Shown here one piece after another: positions 36,068 to 48,322 of a stretch of DNA of 64,000 nt. The position numbers were made by a program, and so were the translations under genes. Below the pieces are notes generated by a model. The model made no database searches and had not been told where the DNA came from. It worked only from the letters and a program-made list of their open reading frames with translations. This DNA comes from Pyrenochaeta sp. MPI-SDFR-AT-0127 (taxonomy: Eukaryota; Ascomycota; Dothideomycetes; Pleosporales; Cucurbitariaceae), in NCBI GenBank assembly GCA_020747015.1, contig JAGTJM010000049.1, forward strand, positions 62,001 through 126,000. Direction: 5' to 3'. The first letter of the stretch is position 1; the number at the start of each line of letters is the position of its first letter.

Positions 36068-37039
36068 GGAAATTGTGGACAAAATCCATATGTGGTGGAT
36101 ATGGTGTTTATGGCGTTTTAACTTGATCAAAGTCGACCGCATAGATATTTGAGCTCAAAAATAGATTCTCTATTGTAATAGTTGCTAAGATGGGTTGTTT
36201 TAATAGTTGGCCTCGATGGGTGCAGTGCAATTGCTGGGTGAGAGTGTATCCACACTCCAGCCTGGAGGTTGGTACATTGTGCAAGAGACTACGACTCACA
36301 CATTCATCAGCCCGTGAATCTTCCGTATTAGGCAATTCTAGAGAATGTGTAGATGGCTGTAGCGAACCGTTTGCGGACCGTCACGAACCGTTGTGCATCA
36401 TAAGCGGGAGGAGTTGAATACACCAAATCGAGAAAGCAAGAGACGTGTCGATTGCTGTGGGCATGGAAGGCTGGGTAAAGCTACAAGGATTCAGCATGTT
36501 CTCAGCATTCAGGCTTTGTTCTGGCTTCGCGCCAAAAAACTTAAATGCCACTAAAGTTTATAGACAGGGGATTGTGCTGGTGTCATGTGGTGTGAAAGGA
36601 GTGATACATGTCGCCCGTAAAAGGGTCTCCATGTGTAGCACAGGAACTATGTGCAGACGGGTAAATGCAGGCCAAACGTCTCAGACTCTTCATCGCGCTC
36701 AATATTATGGAATGGAATGAAATAAGCAATGCCAGCAGTGAAGCCGGCTCCCGAGACCTAGTGAGACTTGCGTGGCACCGCCACAGAAGGCGTTAGACGG
36801 CGCAGGGGCCCGATGAACGCATTGGTCGCATTGGAGATTTGGGAACGCCGCATCTTCCGCGCCTGTTCAGCTTCGTAATCCCCAAATCAGCCTCCTGATA
36901 TAATTTTCAGTATGCAAATACCGAGGTGAACATCCCTCCTTCGTGCGACCACCCGATTCCACTACATCGCGAAGCCGAGCCTTATTTGTCTGGCCTCACA
37001 GAGACTGTGAGGCTCCACACCCATCTGCGGACTCCCGAG
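36068..37039. other. Intergenic interval between ABC transporter and AKR1
   Basis: About 1 kb, both genes on the plus strand. Only short unconvincing frames. The right part should be the AKR1 promoter. Confidence 0.5.
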
Positions 37040-39426
37040 ATGGCCTCCACGACTGCACAGCCCGAATCCAACGGGCTGCCCAACAACGAACATGAGCTCG
37101 ACGACATGGCAGACAAGAAGCCCAGCCTCCCTGTGGAAGAGGATATCATGCAGCTGGCGCGCCTGGGCGAGATTGGGGCTATACAGAAGTTGTTTGACAG
37201 TGGGAGGTTTGATGCAACCTACAAGGATGAGCAAGGCATAACACCGCTACATGTGTGTACATACTCCAGGCTTGGACGTGCGTCCAAGGAGTGTATGAGC
37301 CATGGCTAATATGTTCAACAGTGGGCCGCAATCAACAATCACTACGCCCTCTGCCATTTCCTCATCCAAGCCGGCGCCCCAATAAACGCAAAAGGCGGCG
37401 ACGCAATTGCAACACCCGTCCTCTGGGCCGCAAAACGATGCAACTACTACGTCGTCAATCTGCTGCTTGACCATGGCGCCGATCCTCTCCTCACCGATGA
37501 CCAGGGTTTCAACCTTCTGCACAGCGCAACCCTCGATGGAAATGTGTACCAAATCGTGCTATTACTACACCAAGATATACCCGTCGACATTCCAGATCCA
37601 CAATCGCACACCCCGCTCATGTGGGCGGCCTACAAGGGCTATTCCTCTTGCGTAGACCTGTTCCTCAGATGGGGTGCGAATGTGTATGCGACAGACGACC
37701 AAGGCTTTACGGCACTACATTGGGCGCTTGTTAAAGGCTCCCAGGGCTCAATCCAGAAACTCCTCGAATACGGTGCGGATCGCTTCGCAAAGAACAATGA
37801 TGGCAAGACACCAGCTGTCACTGCGGAAGAAATGAATACAACACGGCAATGGCACCGTGCGCTGTCCGAGGCTGGATTTGATAGGGATGGGAATGTAAAG
37901 CAGTTTCCGATTCCAGGCGTTAAAGATACGAGGTGGTTTATTAGCCGGTTTATATTCTTTTGGCCGTTTGCGATTATCTTTATTGCACTGTTCTCGATAA
38001 GTCATTATCCCGCGTTCATTGGCATACCAGCGGCGTTGATCATTTCATACCTCATGCAATGGGCAGCGCAAAAGCTGTTGAGGTGGGCTCCTTCGAACAT
38101 GAGGAGTATGCATCATACCGTGAGTTCAATCGATCAAGAGTGGAAGTGGTTGCTGACGAATTCCTAGCCTTTCTTAGCCGGTATTTTTGCGGGGACATTA
38201 TTCTGGGTTGGCTTCCGCTGGATAACGACGGTTTTGCCATGTGAGTCCTTTTACCTCATATCGTGGTATCTCTTACTAACAGCCCCAGGGACGATACGAT
38301 CGAACTTCTTCCTGAACGTACTTTTTGCAGCCCTATACGGGCTTACGGCCTATTTTTACTTCTTTACCATGACCAACGATCCTGGTTACGTGCCCAAATC
38401 GGCCAGTCGAAGCGCTTCTAAGGCCGTCATTGATGAACTCATGGAACTACGGCAATTTGATGAACACCACTTTTGCGTGAACTGTATGGTGCGAAAACCA
38501 CTCAGGAGTAAGCATTGTAAGAGGTGTGAACGGTGCGTTGCGAAGAGTGACCAGTAAGTGCTCGAGGACAGATTGGTGACATTGAGACTAACTTCGTAGT
38601 CACTGCCCCTGGGTGAATAACTGCGTGGCGAACAACAATCATCGACATTTTGTGCTCTATGTACTTTCTATGGAATTGGGTGTTCTGACCTGGGTACGGT
38701 TGGCACTTGCATGTAAGTGGTTTTGCTTCTCGCTTGGTTATTTTCCAGCTGACATCTTCAGATCTTGAGAATCGCGATACCCCGAAGGATGTCCAGTGCG
38801 CCGTGCTATCAGATGATCTGTGTCAGATCCTCAATAAAGACCCCTTTACAATCGTCCTTTCTATCTGGGCGGCCTTTCAACTAACGTGGGTTACTATGCT
38901 CCTCTGCGTCCAGCTCCTGCAAGTTGCGCGTAATCTCACCACCTACGAGAGTATGCGAGGCCATTTGCACAACCAGACGCCCGCTGATGCACTGAACACT
39001 TTCGTTACGACAGGCGATACGAGTCAAGACGTGGCCCCTGGTGGTAGTGGGTCTACGAATGGCTTTGGGTCTGGACAAGACATTGGAGATGCCCCGCGAA
39101 GAAGGGAGCCGAAGGCCAGTATCTGGGATCAGTGGAAACGCCTCCTCGGCCTCGACACGTTTGTTGCAACCGCCCTACAAGGCTCGGGCCAGCCACAGAA
39201 TCAACGACGGGGAAATCCTTACTCGAGAGGCATTGTCACGAATTGCAAGGATTTCTTTTGCGACGGAAGTCCAGTGTTTGGCAAGAAAGAGGGTGGTTAT
39301 GCTAGGCTAGGTGGCGAGAGGGTGGATTACACACGCTTATACGACGTCCCGAAGATGCGATACCAAAGAGGCGGAGGCGGAAACGGTGGAAGATACGAGA
39401 GTGTCGCCGCGGAAGAGGAATCATAA
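37040..39426 (+). CDS. AKR1: Ankyrin-repeat DHHC palmitoyltransferase
   Basis: Membrane S-acyltransferase of Golgi/endosomal membranes in relatives; palmitoylates proteins such as casein kinases in yeast. Exons 37040-37252, 37322-38119, 38168-38240, 38289-38553, 38600-38712 and 38762-39426 give 708 residues, with four of the five introns 46-49 bp. The N-terminal third has about six ankyrin repeats (GITPLHWAAINNH, TPVLWAAKR, QGFNLLHSA, HTPLMWAAYKG, GFTALHWAL). Membrane helices follow (RFIFFWPFAIIFIALFSI). The catalytic cysteine-rich domain reads FCVNCMVRKPLRSKHCKRCERC and DHHCPWVNNCVANNNHRHF, with the DHHC at about residues 449-452 built across an intron. Late helices (IVLSIWAAFQLTWVTMLL) and a Gly-rich tail end the protein. 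Confidence 0.95.
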
Positions 39427-39876
39427 TAGTGATGGCTATAACAGTATTAATAAATCCGAAGTCAACTGGCCATCTCCGCGAGAGAGCCTCAAATAATGTG
39501 TACTTGAAACTCGAGTTCCTAAAAATGCACAGCAGTCAGTGACCTTTGAGAATCGGCAGAAACTCCCTCTGGTAAACTCAGGACCATTTTCCAGCGTCAG
39601 ACACCCGGCCATTTTTATGCTGCCGAATAGCCTTGCTTTGCCACACGTGCCCACCCAAGCTTCCAACCAGGATAGGGCATTTCCGGAAGGAAGCCGAGGC
39701 GAGAGCGAAAACTCCCCGCGCGGCCGCTAAGGGCCTGGGTCGCTAACACATGTTTGACCCTCAACCGTTGTGTGTTTCTCCTGCGTGAAACCTTGTTGGT
39801 GCTGTGCTCTAGACCTCACCTCCCATTGCCAAAGCTTCTATGTGTTAGCATAAATATTTTGAGGCATCAACGCCGA
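39427..39876. other. Intergenic interval between AKR1 and the AFG1-like gene
   Basis: 450 bp between tandem plus-strand genes; presumably AKR1 terminator and the promoter of the next gene. No distinctive motif seen. Confidence 0.5.
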
Positions 39877-41735
39877 ATGTCGAAGATGACATCATCCGAA
39901 GCTCTCAGAGGGCTGAGGACCCTTTCGCGCACAGCAACACCAAAGCGAATACCGCGAGCGCGAGCGCGAGCGCAGACAAGAAGAACAATATGTACGGACT
40001 GCCTGAGGAGCTTGCGAGAGGGAGGCGAGGCGCGGAGGCAGAGTGTTCGAGGCAGTACGGCCTTTCGACACGTGCCAGCCCAGGTTCCCTTTACCAAACT
40101 GGGATACAGAGGGTATGCTCAAGCAGCGCAACAGTGTAAGTGTGGAGGCCATGGCCTAGCTTGCAGACTCGCTAACACAAGTAGATGCGCCTGATTCGGA
40201 TCCAAGTTATGGACCAATGGCAGAGTACGACGAGCGTGTTGAAACCGGGCGGTTGAGGGACGATGAGCACCAACGAGGTAACAATTGCAAGATTTTGAGT
40301 TTGGAAGACTGCTGATGGCGTCCACTAGGTATCATCAAGAACCTTCAAGACCTGCATGACATGCTCCTACATTACTCCCAACCGCCTGTCCGCCAACCCA
40401 CTCTCGAATCATTGCAACCCCAAAAGCAAGGCTTCTTCTCCTTCCTCTCCTCCTCAAAGCCTGCTACGTCGGCACTCCCACCGATTCCCGAGTCCCTACC
40501 AAAAGGTATATACATGTACGGTGACGTGGGTTCTGGTAAGACTATGATGATGGACTTGTTCTTCGACACGCTCCCACCAAATATCACGCGCAAGACCCGC
40601 ATACACTTTCACGCCTTCATGCAAAGCGTGCATAAGGACCTGCACAAGATGAAGATGCAGCATGGCAATGATATAGACGCCATCCCCTTTGTAGCAGCGG
40701 GGATAGCAGAGCGCTCCTCTGTGCTGTGCTTCGACGAGTTCCAATGCACAGATGTAGCTGATGCCATGATCCTGCGAAGACTTATGGAATCGCTCATGGC
40801 GCACGGAACTGTCATCGTGACCACGAGTAATAGGCATCCGGATGATCTTTACAAGAACGGAATTCAAAGGGAATCATTCATCCCCTGCATAAACCTTCTG
40901 AAATCACGCTTGACAGTCCTTAACCTCGACTCCTCCACTGACTACCGCAAAATCCCCCGCCCACCCTCCGGCGTATATCACCACCCACTAGACGCATCCG
41001 CACAAACCCACGCGGAACGCTGGTTCCGCTTCCTCGGCGACTTTGAGAACGACCCCCCACACAAAGCTATACACCAAGTATGGGGTAGAGATATTGAAGT
41101 ACCCAAGGCGAGTGGGAAATGTGCATGGTTTACCTTTGACGAAATTATTGGGAGGGCAACAGGCGCGGCAGATTACCTAGAAATGACACGAAATTACGAG
41201 GCCTTTATTATCACGGACGTGCCGGGGATGAACTTTAGGTCAAGAGATCTAGCTAGACGATTCATCACGTTTATAGACGCACTCTATGAATCGAGGGTGA
41301 GTGAATCTTCTAGGAGGTACGAAGAAAGACGGGCAACATGTGTGCTAACAGATAGGACAGGCCAAGCTCGTAATGACAACCGCAGTCCCTCTGACCTCCC
41401 TCTTCCTCGACCAATCCGAAATCAGCGAAGCCGTCACCGCGTCCAAAGAGAAAGGACAGCTCCCTAAACAAGCCACCGAGGACGGCGAAGCCATCTCTGA
41501 CGTGATGCGCAACCTCATGGACGACCTAGGCATGAATATGAGCATGTTGAAGAATAGCAGCATCTTCTCGGGAGACGAGGAGAGGTTTGCGTTTGCCAGG
41601 GCGCTAAGTAGATTGTCGGAGATGGGCAGTCAGGAGTGGGTGGAGAGGGGTCTGGGTATGGAGACCAAGGGCGGCAAGAAGGAGATGGAGGGTTGGCAAC
41701 GCGTCAGGAGTAGGTGGAGGGAAGATAGTATGTAG
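39877..41735 (+). CDS. AFG1: AFG1-like mitochondrial AAA ATPase
   Basis: Mitochondrial inner-membrane ATPase of the AFG1/LACE1 family, linked to turnover of respiratory-chain subunits. Exons 39877-40135, 40185-40277, 40329-41296 and 41361-41735 give 564 residues. The N-terminus is basic (RIPRARARAQTRR; coded by a GCGAGC repeat) and lacks acidic residues apart from a few, as expected for a presequence. Walker A is GDVGSGKTMMMDLFF, preceded by GIYMYG; the family mark FHAFMQSVH follows; Walker B is VLCFDEFQCTDV; then TSNRHPDDLYKNGIQRE and FIPCI. The C-terminal part (AKLVMTTAVPLTSLF, FAFARALSRLSEM, W at the end) also fits. Length is in the family range. Confidence 0.94.
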
Positions 41736-41933
41736 ACGATGGGATAGAAGAGTGTACACTTTCAGCATTGCATCACCTTTAAGCGAATTGAACATGTGAA
41801 CATCAGCCTAGGACCACTGGACCACATCGTGAGTGTTATAGTTTAATCAGCTAATGACAAACACGAACATTTCCACATTGATGAACAAGAACAGCAATGT
41901 CGACCAAAGAAAGATGAAGCAAACAGGTTCTCA

Positions 41934-42983
41934 TTATTCAAAACATATTTCATATCCAAGTACATTCAATCCATTACACAAGTCAAAATCCTTACAGCTC
42001 TCGCCACCTTTCCGCTCCACAAACTGCATCCACCACAAATCCCGGGCTTCTACTGCACCAACACGCCGGAGCGACGTACCACACCGCCACAAATGAGCGG
42101 GGGACCTTCCGTTAATGCACAAAAGGCAACGCGAGCCAGATTCCCAGAAGCCCATCGCCGTCTCCCGCAACCCCCACTGCAGCAAAGGTACGCCGTCGTG
42201 TTTGACGGAAGCCGTCTCAGGAACCCGAAGCGCTGGAGTGACATCGCACCGACACATGATCGAGAGACCTTCCATTGAGGCACAGAGGCCATGCTGCTCG
42301 GGCCTGAGGGGCTGCTGGTCAGACGGCTGGGCTGCAGCTAGGGTTCAGTGGAACTTGGTCGGACTGACAGTAAAGTGAAGGGAAGGCGGGATGCATGTGC
42401 TCCACAAGAACCTGATCTGATTATCCTTAGTGAAGCAAAGATGAGTTGGGAGGGGAAAACTTACGTTTCAAAGCTATCTACCGGTGGTGCCAACTGATGT
42501 TGCGTTGTTGAGCGGACATGGAACTTTTTGTTGCAGAGGTTGGCGTGGAGGTTGATGAAGAATGTAGGCGGAGCGACTTGGTTGCAGGTGAGGTATAATG
42601 TGTACTCATGGTGGAAAATTTCCAGCGAGATGTGAGTAGCTGCTGTTGAAGCTGGTTGTTCGTTTCGTTGGGCGATCTCAGGGAGCATGTGGAGAAGATC
42701 AGCAGTATTGATCACTGAGCCTTGGAGTCACTTCCGAACTGTTCTTGTAGTCACACCCGTGATGCCTCATGATGGTGGAGGCAATATTTTGAGTGCTCAA
42801 TTGCTGACTGATGTCAGCATAACACAGACAGGAAGTAAGTTAGAGTACATGTTCCCATCAAGCGAAGACTGAGGGTCTTTTGAACTATTGCATGTAAGTC
42901 AACCGTGCAAGTAGCCGGCAAAGGATACTACCGGTAGGTGTATGAGCGCGCCTGTCGCGAAGCTCAATCTGAAATCCTTTCAT
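41934..42983 (-). CDS. Tentative orphan gene, three-exon model
   Basis: I recognise no family. The model uses exons 42932-42983, 42465-42714 and 41934-42303, joined in frame to 223 residues. Support: an ATG in good context (CTACCATGA), a TATATAA about 110 bp upstream, a clear GTAAGT donor after exon 2, and uninterrupted amino-acid-rich frames (MKGFQIELRDRRAHTP..., LPEIAQRNEQPAS, FINLHANLCNKKF, then a Cys/Trp-rich end). Against it: the introns would be 217 and 161 bp, longer than the local norm; the first donor, GTAGTA, is weak; and alternative splices exist. It could be a real lineage-specific gene, a noncoding transcript or a relic. Confidence 0.3.
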
Positions 42984-43558
42984 GGTAGGAGGCGGGTTTG
43001 GGAAAGGTACGAGATGGCGACTGGAATGACCACCTGTAAGTGAGAGAGGTGGGTAGGTTGCCGGACTGACTCAGATGGGGGTAAACGCTCGTTATATATC
43101 CAAACCCTGCGGCTCGAGCTTAATATCTCGTGACGGCCCATCAGGTAGCAGAACGATATCTGTGCGTAGAAAAGTGGGCCGGCGAACTGGTGTTCGCAGC
43201 GCGTAGACAAGGCCTCATAGTAAATGTTAGCAGTCTGGTCTCAACTTTGCTTGCTGACGACAAGTCGCAAAGGGATTGCGTGACCTGCTGCCTGGCACTA
43301 GGGCCTGGTGATAAGAAAATTTTGCGCCCATGAGGGAGCTGTGGGGAAGGTGAAAGAGAAAGTGACGCTAGCTAAGATGGTTCAAAGCGGTGAATGTAGG
43401 TGGAGGGCTGGGAGTAGAAGGATATGGAAGTCAATTTGTGATTAGACAGATTAGGAGACAATTGCGATACGGAAAGACTAATAGTACAAATGCCATCTCT
43501 GTGTTGCAACCATGTGAACTTCAAAAAGTTCCTTGCTCAGACTATGCTGGGCGCAAGC
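42984..43558. other. Upstream of the orphan model and 3' flank of the GPI-type gene
   Basis: 575 bp. Contains the TATATAA at 43094-43100 on the minus strand. Otherwise only short frames. Confidence 0.4.
43094..43100 (-). promoter_or_regulatory. TATA box upstream of the orphan gene model
   Basis: On the minus strand the sequence reads TATATAA, about 110 bp before the ATG at 42983. It is the main non-coding support for transcription of the orphan model. Confidence 0.35.
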
Positions 43559-45301
43559 TCAGAGCAAGGCCGCAACGGCGACGACACCCGCACCAACGAC
43601 ACCCAATCCAGCTCTTGCCTTCTTGTTCGCGGCACCTGTGAACTCAATGAGAGCAGCTGTGGGTTTGTAGCCACCAGTTCCAGATCCAGTCGACTTTGTG
43701 TAGGTCTTCAGACTGACACCCGGTGTTGGATATACCGGTCCATGCGTGCTTACAGTGGCCGAAGTATGTACATGTGGCGTAGGTTTTGCGTAGGACCAAC
43801 CAGTGTATTCAGTATACCCGCCGTCTTTGTGTTCCTCATCTGTGATGCAGTCGGTTGCAGTCAAGGTATGCGCCTCGCATGTCTTGCAAGGGTACACGAC
43901 AGGTGGTGCAGGCGTGGGCAAAGCACCACCTTTGCACTTGGGGCATATAGTGGTAGTGACAGTAACAAAGTCCGTGGAGGCGTATGTAATGGCATCTGAG
44001 CTCATGGCGCAGGCATAGCAGGGGAGAATGGATGTTGCAACATCGTATATAGGGCGGACAGATGTAGCGCAGGGGACGTACTCAGAAGCCGAGTAGGTAA
44101 CTTCGACAATGTACTCTTCACCAATGATCTTAGGCCCAGTTGGGCATGTTGGAGTGACATAAGGTGGTAGAGTGTAGGTGGCATGGCCACCATAGAAAGA
44201 ATACGTCGGCGTGGCGCTGGCATTACCATAGGGCGGGAGAGGAACATAAGAACCTGTTGGGTAGGAAGTGGGTGGGTGCGAGCCTCCAGTGCCAGTTGGC
44301 CCATCTGGTACCGTACCATTACCGGCAGCGCAGGTTCCGTCGCCGTTGGGCAAACCACTTTCGCACTTGCAGCTCAGCGAGCAGCCGTCCCCGTTCAGTG
44401 TATTACCGTCGTCACATTCTTCACCAAACTCTCGATCCCAGACTCCGTCACCACACTTTGCCGGAGTGGCGCCTCGGGAGATGATGTAGGGCAAGCCAAT
44501 AGTGCCGTCGCCAAAGGTTTGAGAGCCTACACCAAGGATATCTCGTGCGATGGCCAGAGCCTGGAAGCCGTTCGTACCAACAGAAGGGTATGCCGAGAAC
44601 GCTTCATGAACACTGCAGCTCCAATCAGACAAGGATGCGTCGTCCAACGAATCCATAGCCCCAGATGAAGCTACAAGATGGACGTTATCGTAGCATTCAA
44701 GGTTACCTCGGACGGTAAAATCGCCGAAGTATGACAGCTGCGAATATTTAGTATCAAAGGCTATGAACGAGGTGAACAAGTTATCTTACAGCGCTGACTG
44801 TGGCACTCTCTTCATCCTCATAATAGCAAGACAGGGCAAAGTATAAGCCAGTTTGAGGCACGCCAGCCGGCGTGGCACCAGACGCAGCGAACTTCAGTGA
44901 ATTGTCAATGAGAGTCTTGGCTTTTCCCTGCGTGAAGTGGAAAGATGGATCAGTGCCTGCGACCATCAGTCTTTACTTCATATCCAACAGAGATTGATAA
45001 ATATACCTATCAAAATGATATTACCAGTGACAGCAGGACTCCACTTTTCCTTTGTATCTTCGAGGAATTTGATCCGACTGACTGAACCACAGCTGGGGTC
45101 CGGAATGACAATGGCTCGAAACTTGGAGAAGTCTTCAGTAGTCATGGCATCCCATTCTTCTTTGGTAGCAATCTTAGTTGAGTAGCCGAGCTCAACCGCT
45201 TCTGCATGCTCTCTGTAGTCCATACCCTCGTAGAAGAGGAGGTCTTGGGCAGCGGCTGAGAAAGCTAGGCCGGCCCAAAGGCCGAAGGATGTAAACTTCA
45301 T
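43559..45301 (-). CDS. Secreted, probably GPI-anchored protein with DUF4215-like Cys-rich repeat
   Basis: Exons 45007-45301, 44790-44956 and 43559-44737 give 546 residues. A signal peptide is present (FGLWAGLAFSAAAQ, cleavage likely after AAA). Residues about 20-150 form a globular domain containing AIVIPDPSCG, AVTGNIILIGTDPSFHFTQG and GLYFALSCYYE; its fold is uncertain. After about residue 265 comes CGDGVWDREFGEECDDGN followed by TLNGDGCSLSCKCE, which matches the Myxococcus-type Cys-rich repeat (DUF4215). A Pro/Tyr/Thr-rich stalk with further Cys pairs follows. The end is FTGAANKKARAG then GLGVVGAGVVAVAALL, a typical GPI-attachment tail. Likely on the outer cell surface. Function unknown. 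Confidence 0.8.
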
Positions 45302-46584
45302 GTTGAAGATAAATGATGCTGGTTAGTGCAGAAAGTATTGCACGTGGAACAGATAAAATGAGTGTAAGGAAGCGACAGTAAAGAATGAACGAGTGTTTGA
45401 TACTGGAGAGAATGGGATGAACCCCGACAACTTTATAATCCATTTGAGATTATTGTACCTTGCGAAGCAGAACAACACAGCCACAGCCAGATGAGTTCAT
45501 TCTTGGAAGACTACTATGGTGGAGATGAGAGTCGGCAATCCTGTACCTAGTATGTAGATGGTAATTTCTTTCCATAAAGGCCGGGACCTATGGTGGAGTA
45601 AGTGGTCGGCAAGCTGAACGGTCTTGTGTATACAAGGCTTTCGTATGTCTCTGCCCAATCCTACTTGGCGACGAAATGTCCAGCCACATGTTTGAGGTTA
45701 ACGAGACGAGATGGCCGCCGGTGCGTGTCCCTCCATCTGCTTCGTCTGCTGGAAACGGGAGATACCGTCACCTTTTCAGCTCTAGCTCAGCCTTGCTAGA
45801 GGCGTCTACTTTACGAGTGGGGTCGGCGGTTAGGGAATGGCTGCCTAGGATATATTTGGGGTAATACCAAGACTACTGCTTCGACTTTTGAAGCGGTCTT
45901 TGGTGATTTGAGCTGATACAGTCCTTAAGATCGTAGGTTGCCGTCAACGTCGCCTTGGGAATTTGGTCTGTGTTTTTGAATGATCATATATTCTCGTCAA
46001 ACCCTAGCTACTGCAAACCATTCCTTGGTATAATGGTTGGTGTTGATGGTCTTCAGCTCCTGATCGACCCCTGGGTAGCACTCCATTGGGGTGGTAATAC
46101 CAAGCCTGCTACGCGATCGGGGAGAAGACTCTCCGCAATGACACGAACATTTATAGCAACTCTGATACGTCTATACTTATTTTTTGGGGGGGAGACATGA
46201 TCTTGCAGGCAGACTGGTTCAGGATGTGACAGGCGAGAAAATGAGCTACAGTGACAATGTTTTTAACCTCGTTGAAGACAAGTGCAGAACCATACTTTTT
46301 TGCTGGATAGACACCGTAGCTGACGGGGGTTAGGAACAACGGAAAGGACATGTACAAGGGCAATTGAGACAGATTCAAGGGGTGCGCAACTGTCTTTTCG
46401 GAGCAGGATAGTGTAAAGACAATGCGGGAGTCCGAGTCGAGGTGAAAGCACGACCCCTGTTCGGCGAAACTCCGGAAGGGACCCCAAAAGTGCAGTCGGC
46501 GCATAGCGAAGCTCCAATCCCAACCGTCACAGACAAATCCAACGTCGACAGCAAACGCGATTCTACGCGCCAAAATCGCTTACA
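45302..46584. promoter_or_regulatory. Divergent upstream region, GPI-type gene / CDC73
   Basis: 1.28 kb between divergent starts. No coding frame with recognisable content. A G-run (GGGGGGG) lies near 46186-46192. Promoters of both flanking genes should be here. Confidence 0.4.
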
Positions 46585-47910
46585 ATGGCAGCGCAAGTCG
46601 AAGTCGAAGATCCGCTATACAACCTCCGTCTCAGCATCAAAGCCTCGGCGACACCCATCCTCTCCATCTCCAGCGAGCCAACACCCTCCGACACTGTCTC
46701 CGACCTCGCCGTTGCGACACATATAAGCTTCAATACCGATGATGGCGCACATCGCACTTTCTCTCTCACATCGTGGACGCGATTTGCGCCAGACAGCAAG
46801 CCCGTTGATCTGCGCAGTTGCTACTTCGCCTGGCTGAACAAAGACGCTTCCGTGACGGACTACTTTGCTGCTGTACAGACTCTCAATGAGGAGTTGCCAA
46901 GTGGGGCTGGTGGCAGTGTGCAGAACTTGACGTTTGCGCAGAAGATTGAGTTGATTGCTTGGCTGAGCGGGGAGACGGAGAGTAGTGACAGTATTGCTGC
47001 CATTGATGCGGGCGCGGCAAGCGCTGCGGCTGGCGATGCTGCGGCTATTGCGAGCGGAAAGGGAGTAGCGATTGATAGGCAGGTGAAGAGCGTAGGGGGT
47101 GGGAAGTTGGTTGACGCAAGGTTACTTCAGATCTATGATGGGGAGAGAAGAATGGGAGATCACAACAGTGTCTTGCGGGGAACGAAGAGTATCGTATGTC
47201 CACGCTGGCATGGCATATACTGGGCAAACTTGCTAACAAGATGCTAGGACTTCTCGCCTTACCGCAAAATCGCCGCTACTTTCCTGCGCTCTCGACCATC
47301 AGACGCCAAATCTGCACCAGGCCCCCAAGCCGCTCTCGTCTCCAACCTGCAAAAGCGCCCTCAAAAACGCCTCGAACCTATCATTCTACTCTCACCCTCC
47401 GCATCCTCGCTACTGCGAACTAGCAACGCGAAGCCTTTCCTCAGCGACGGCGTCTTCACCCCACCAAATGCCACAGATACCACTTCGTCCACCAACATGC
47501 TGCGGATCCAACGCGTGTTACCCTCCATATCCTCATCACCGATAACATTCATCCTCGTTGACAGTACAGCCTCTTTCAAGCCGACATACTGGTCGCGCGT
47601 TGTTGCGATCTTCACCACTGGCCAGACATGGCAGTTCAAGAGCTACAAGTACACGAATCCTGCAGAACTATTCAGTCACTATCCTGGCCTGTATGTTGGC
47701 TGGGCGAATGAAGACCCGCCGGAAAACGTGGTGAGCTTGGGCAGGGGCGTACTGCCTGTCAGGGTGGACAAGTGGACAGGGACTGAGAAGGGTCGTTGGC
47801 GAGACAGGGAGGTGGTGGAGAGGATTTGGGGTCGCGTGGAGGAGGGTATGAGGAAAAATGGCTGGACACGAGACGGACCAGGACTCTCAGGGCAGCAGCA
47901 AGGACGGTAG
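46585..47910 (+). CDS. CDC73: Paf1 complex subunit Cdc73
   Basis: Nuclear RNA polymerase II elongation factor; part of the Paf1 complex, which supports histone H2B ubiquitination, H3 methylation and 3'-end formation. Exons 46585-47193 and 47248-47910 give 423 residues. The N-terminal part (DPLYNLRLSIKAS, LRSCYFAWLNKDASVTDYF) fits the Cdc73 N-domain, and SIDFSPYRKIAATFL spans the intron. The C-terminal Ras-like domain is clear: PIILLSPSASSLLRTSNAKPFL, TFILVDSTASF, YWSRVVAIFTTGQTWQFKSYKY, and a late ERIWGRVEEGM. The middle contains an Ala-rich stretch. Length is within the fungal range. Confidence 0.93.
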
Positions 47911-48322
47911 AAACGCTGTGTCCGTCTCTGTAAAATAGTATGGATATCCGGGAAGGTGTTCGGCGTTTGCTGCTAGGCATAGATTGCATAGCGCCGGTAT
48001 CACTTTTAAGAGCTGGCATTTCAGTGCATGGCCGCCCTACTGCTTCTATATAGGCATTCGATAAAACATGACAAAGTTCTTGCGAATCTTTTTTGAGTAT
48101 GTGAAATAATTGCATTGAAGCGTTCGTATATTCGTATAAAAAATATTCTTTTGCACCTGTTTTCAAATGCAGCAGTGGTCCGCCTGACGAACTCATTGAT
48201 CCCAAGAGAATCCCTAATAGGCATCATTAGACCTTTCTTCTACCGCATTCCTGCGCTGGTATCCTTTCTGAAGAGCCCTGATAAAGCAGCCATCTCCATA
48301 CATAGTTCTTGAAGAAACACAT
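47911..48322. other. Convergent 3' interval, CDC73 / LEU1
   Basis: 412 bp between convergent stops; AT-rich. No gene seen. Confidence 0.5.

Noticed and set aside
39950..39975. GCGAGC hexamer repeat as a possible repeat array
   Set aside because: Only a few units, inside the presequence-coding part of the AFG1-like gene; no array structure.
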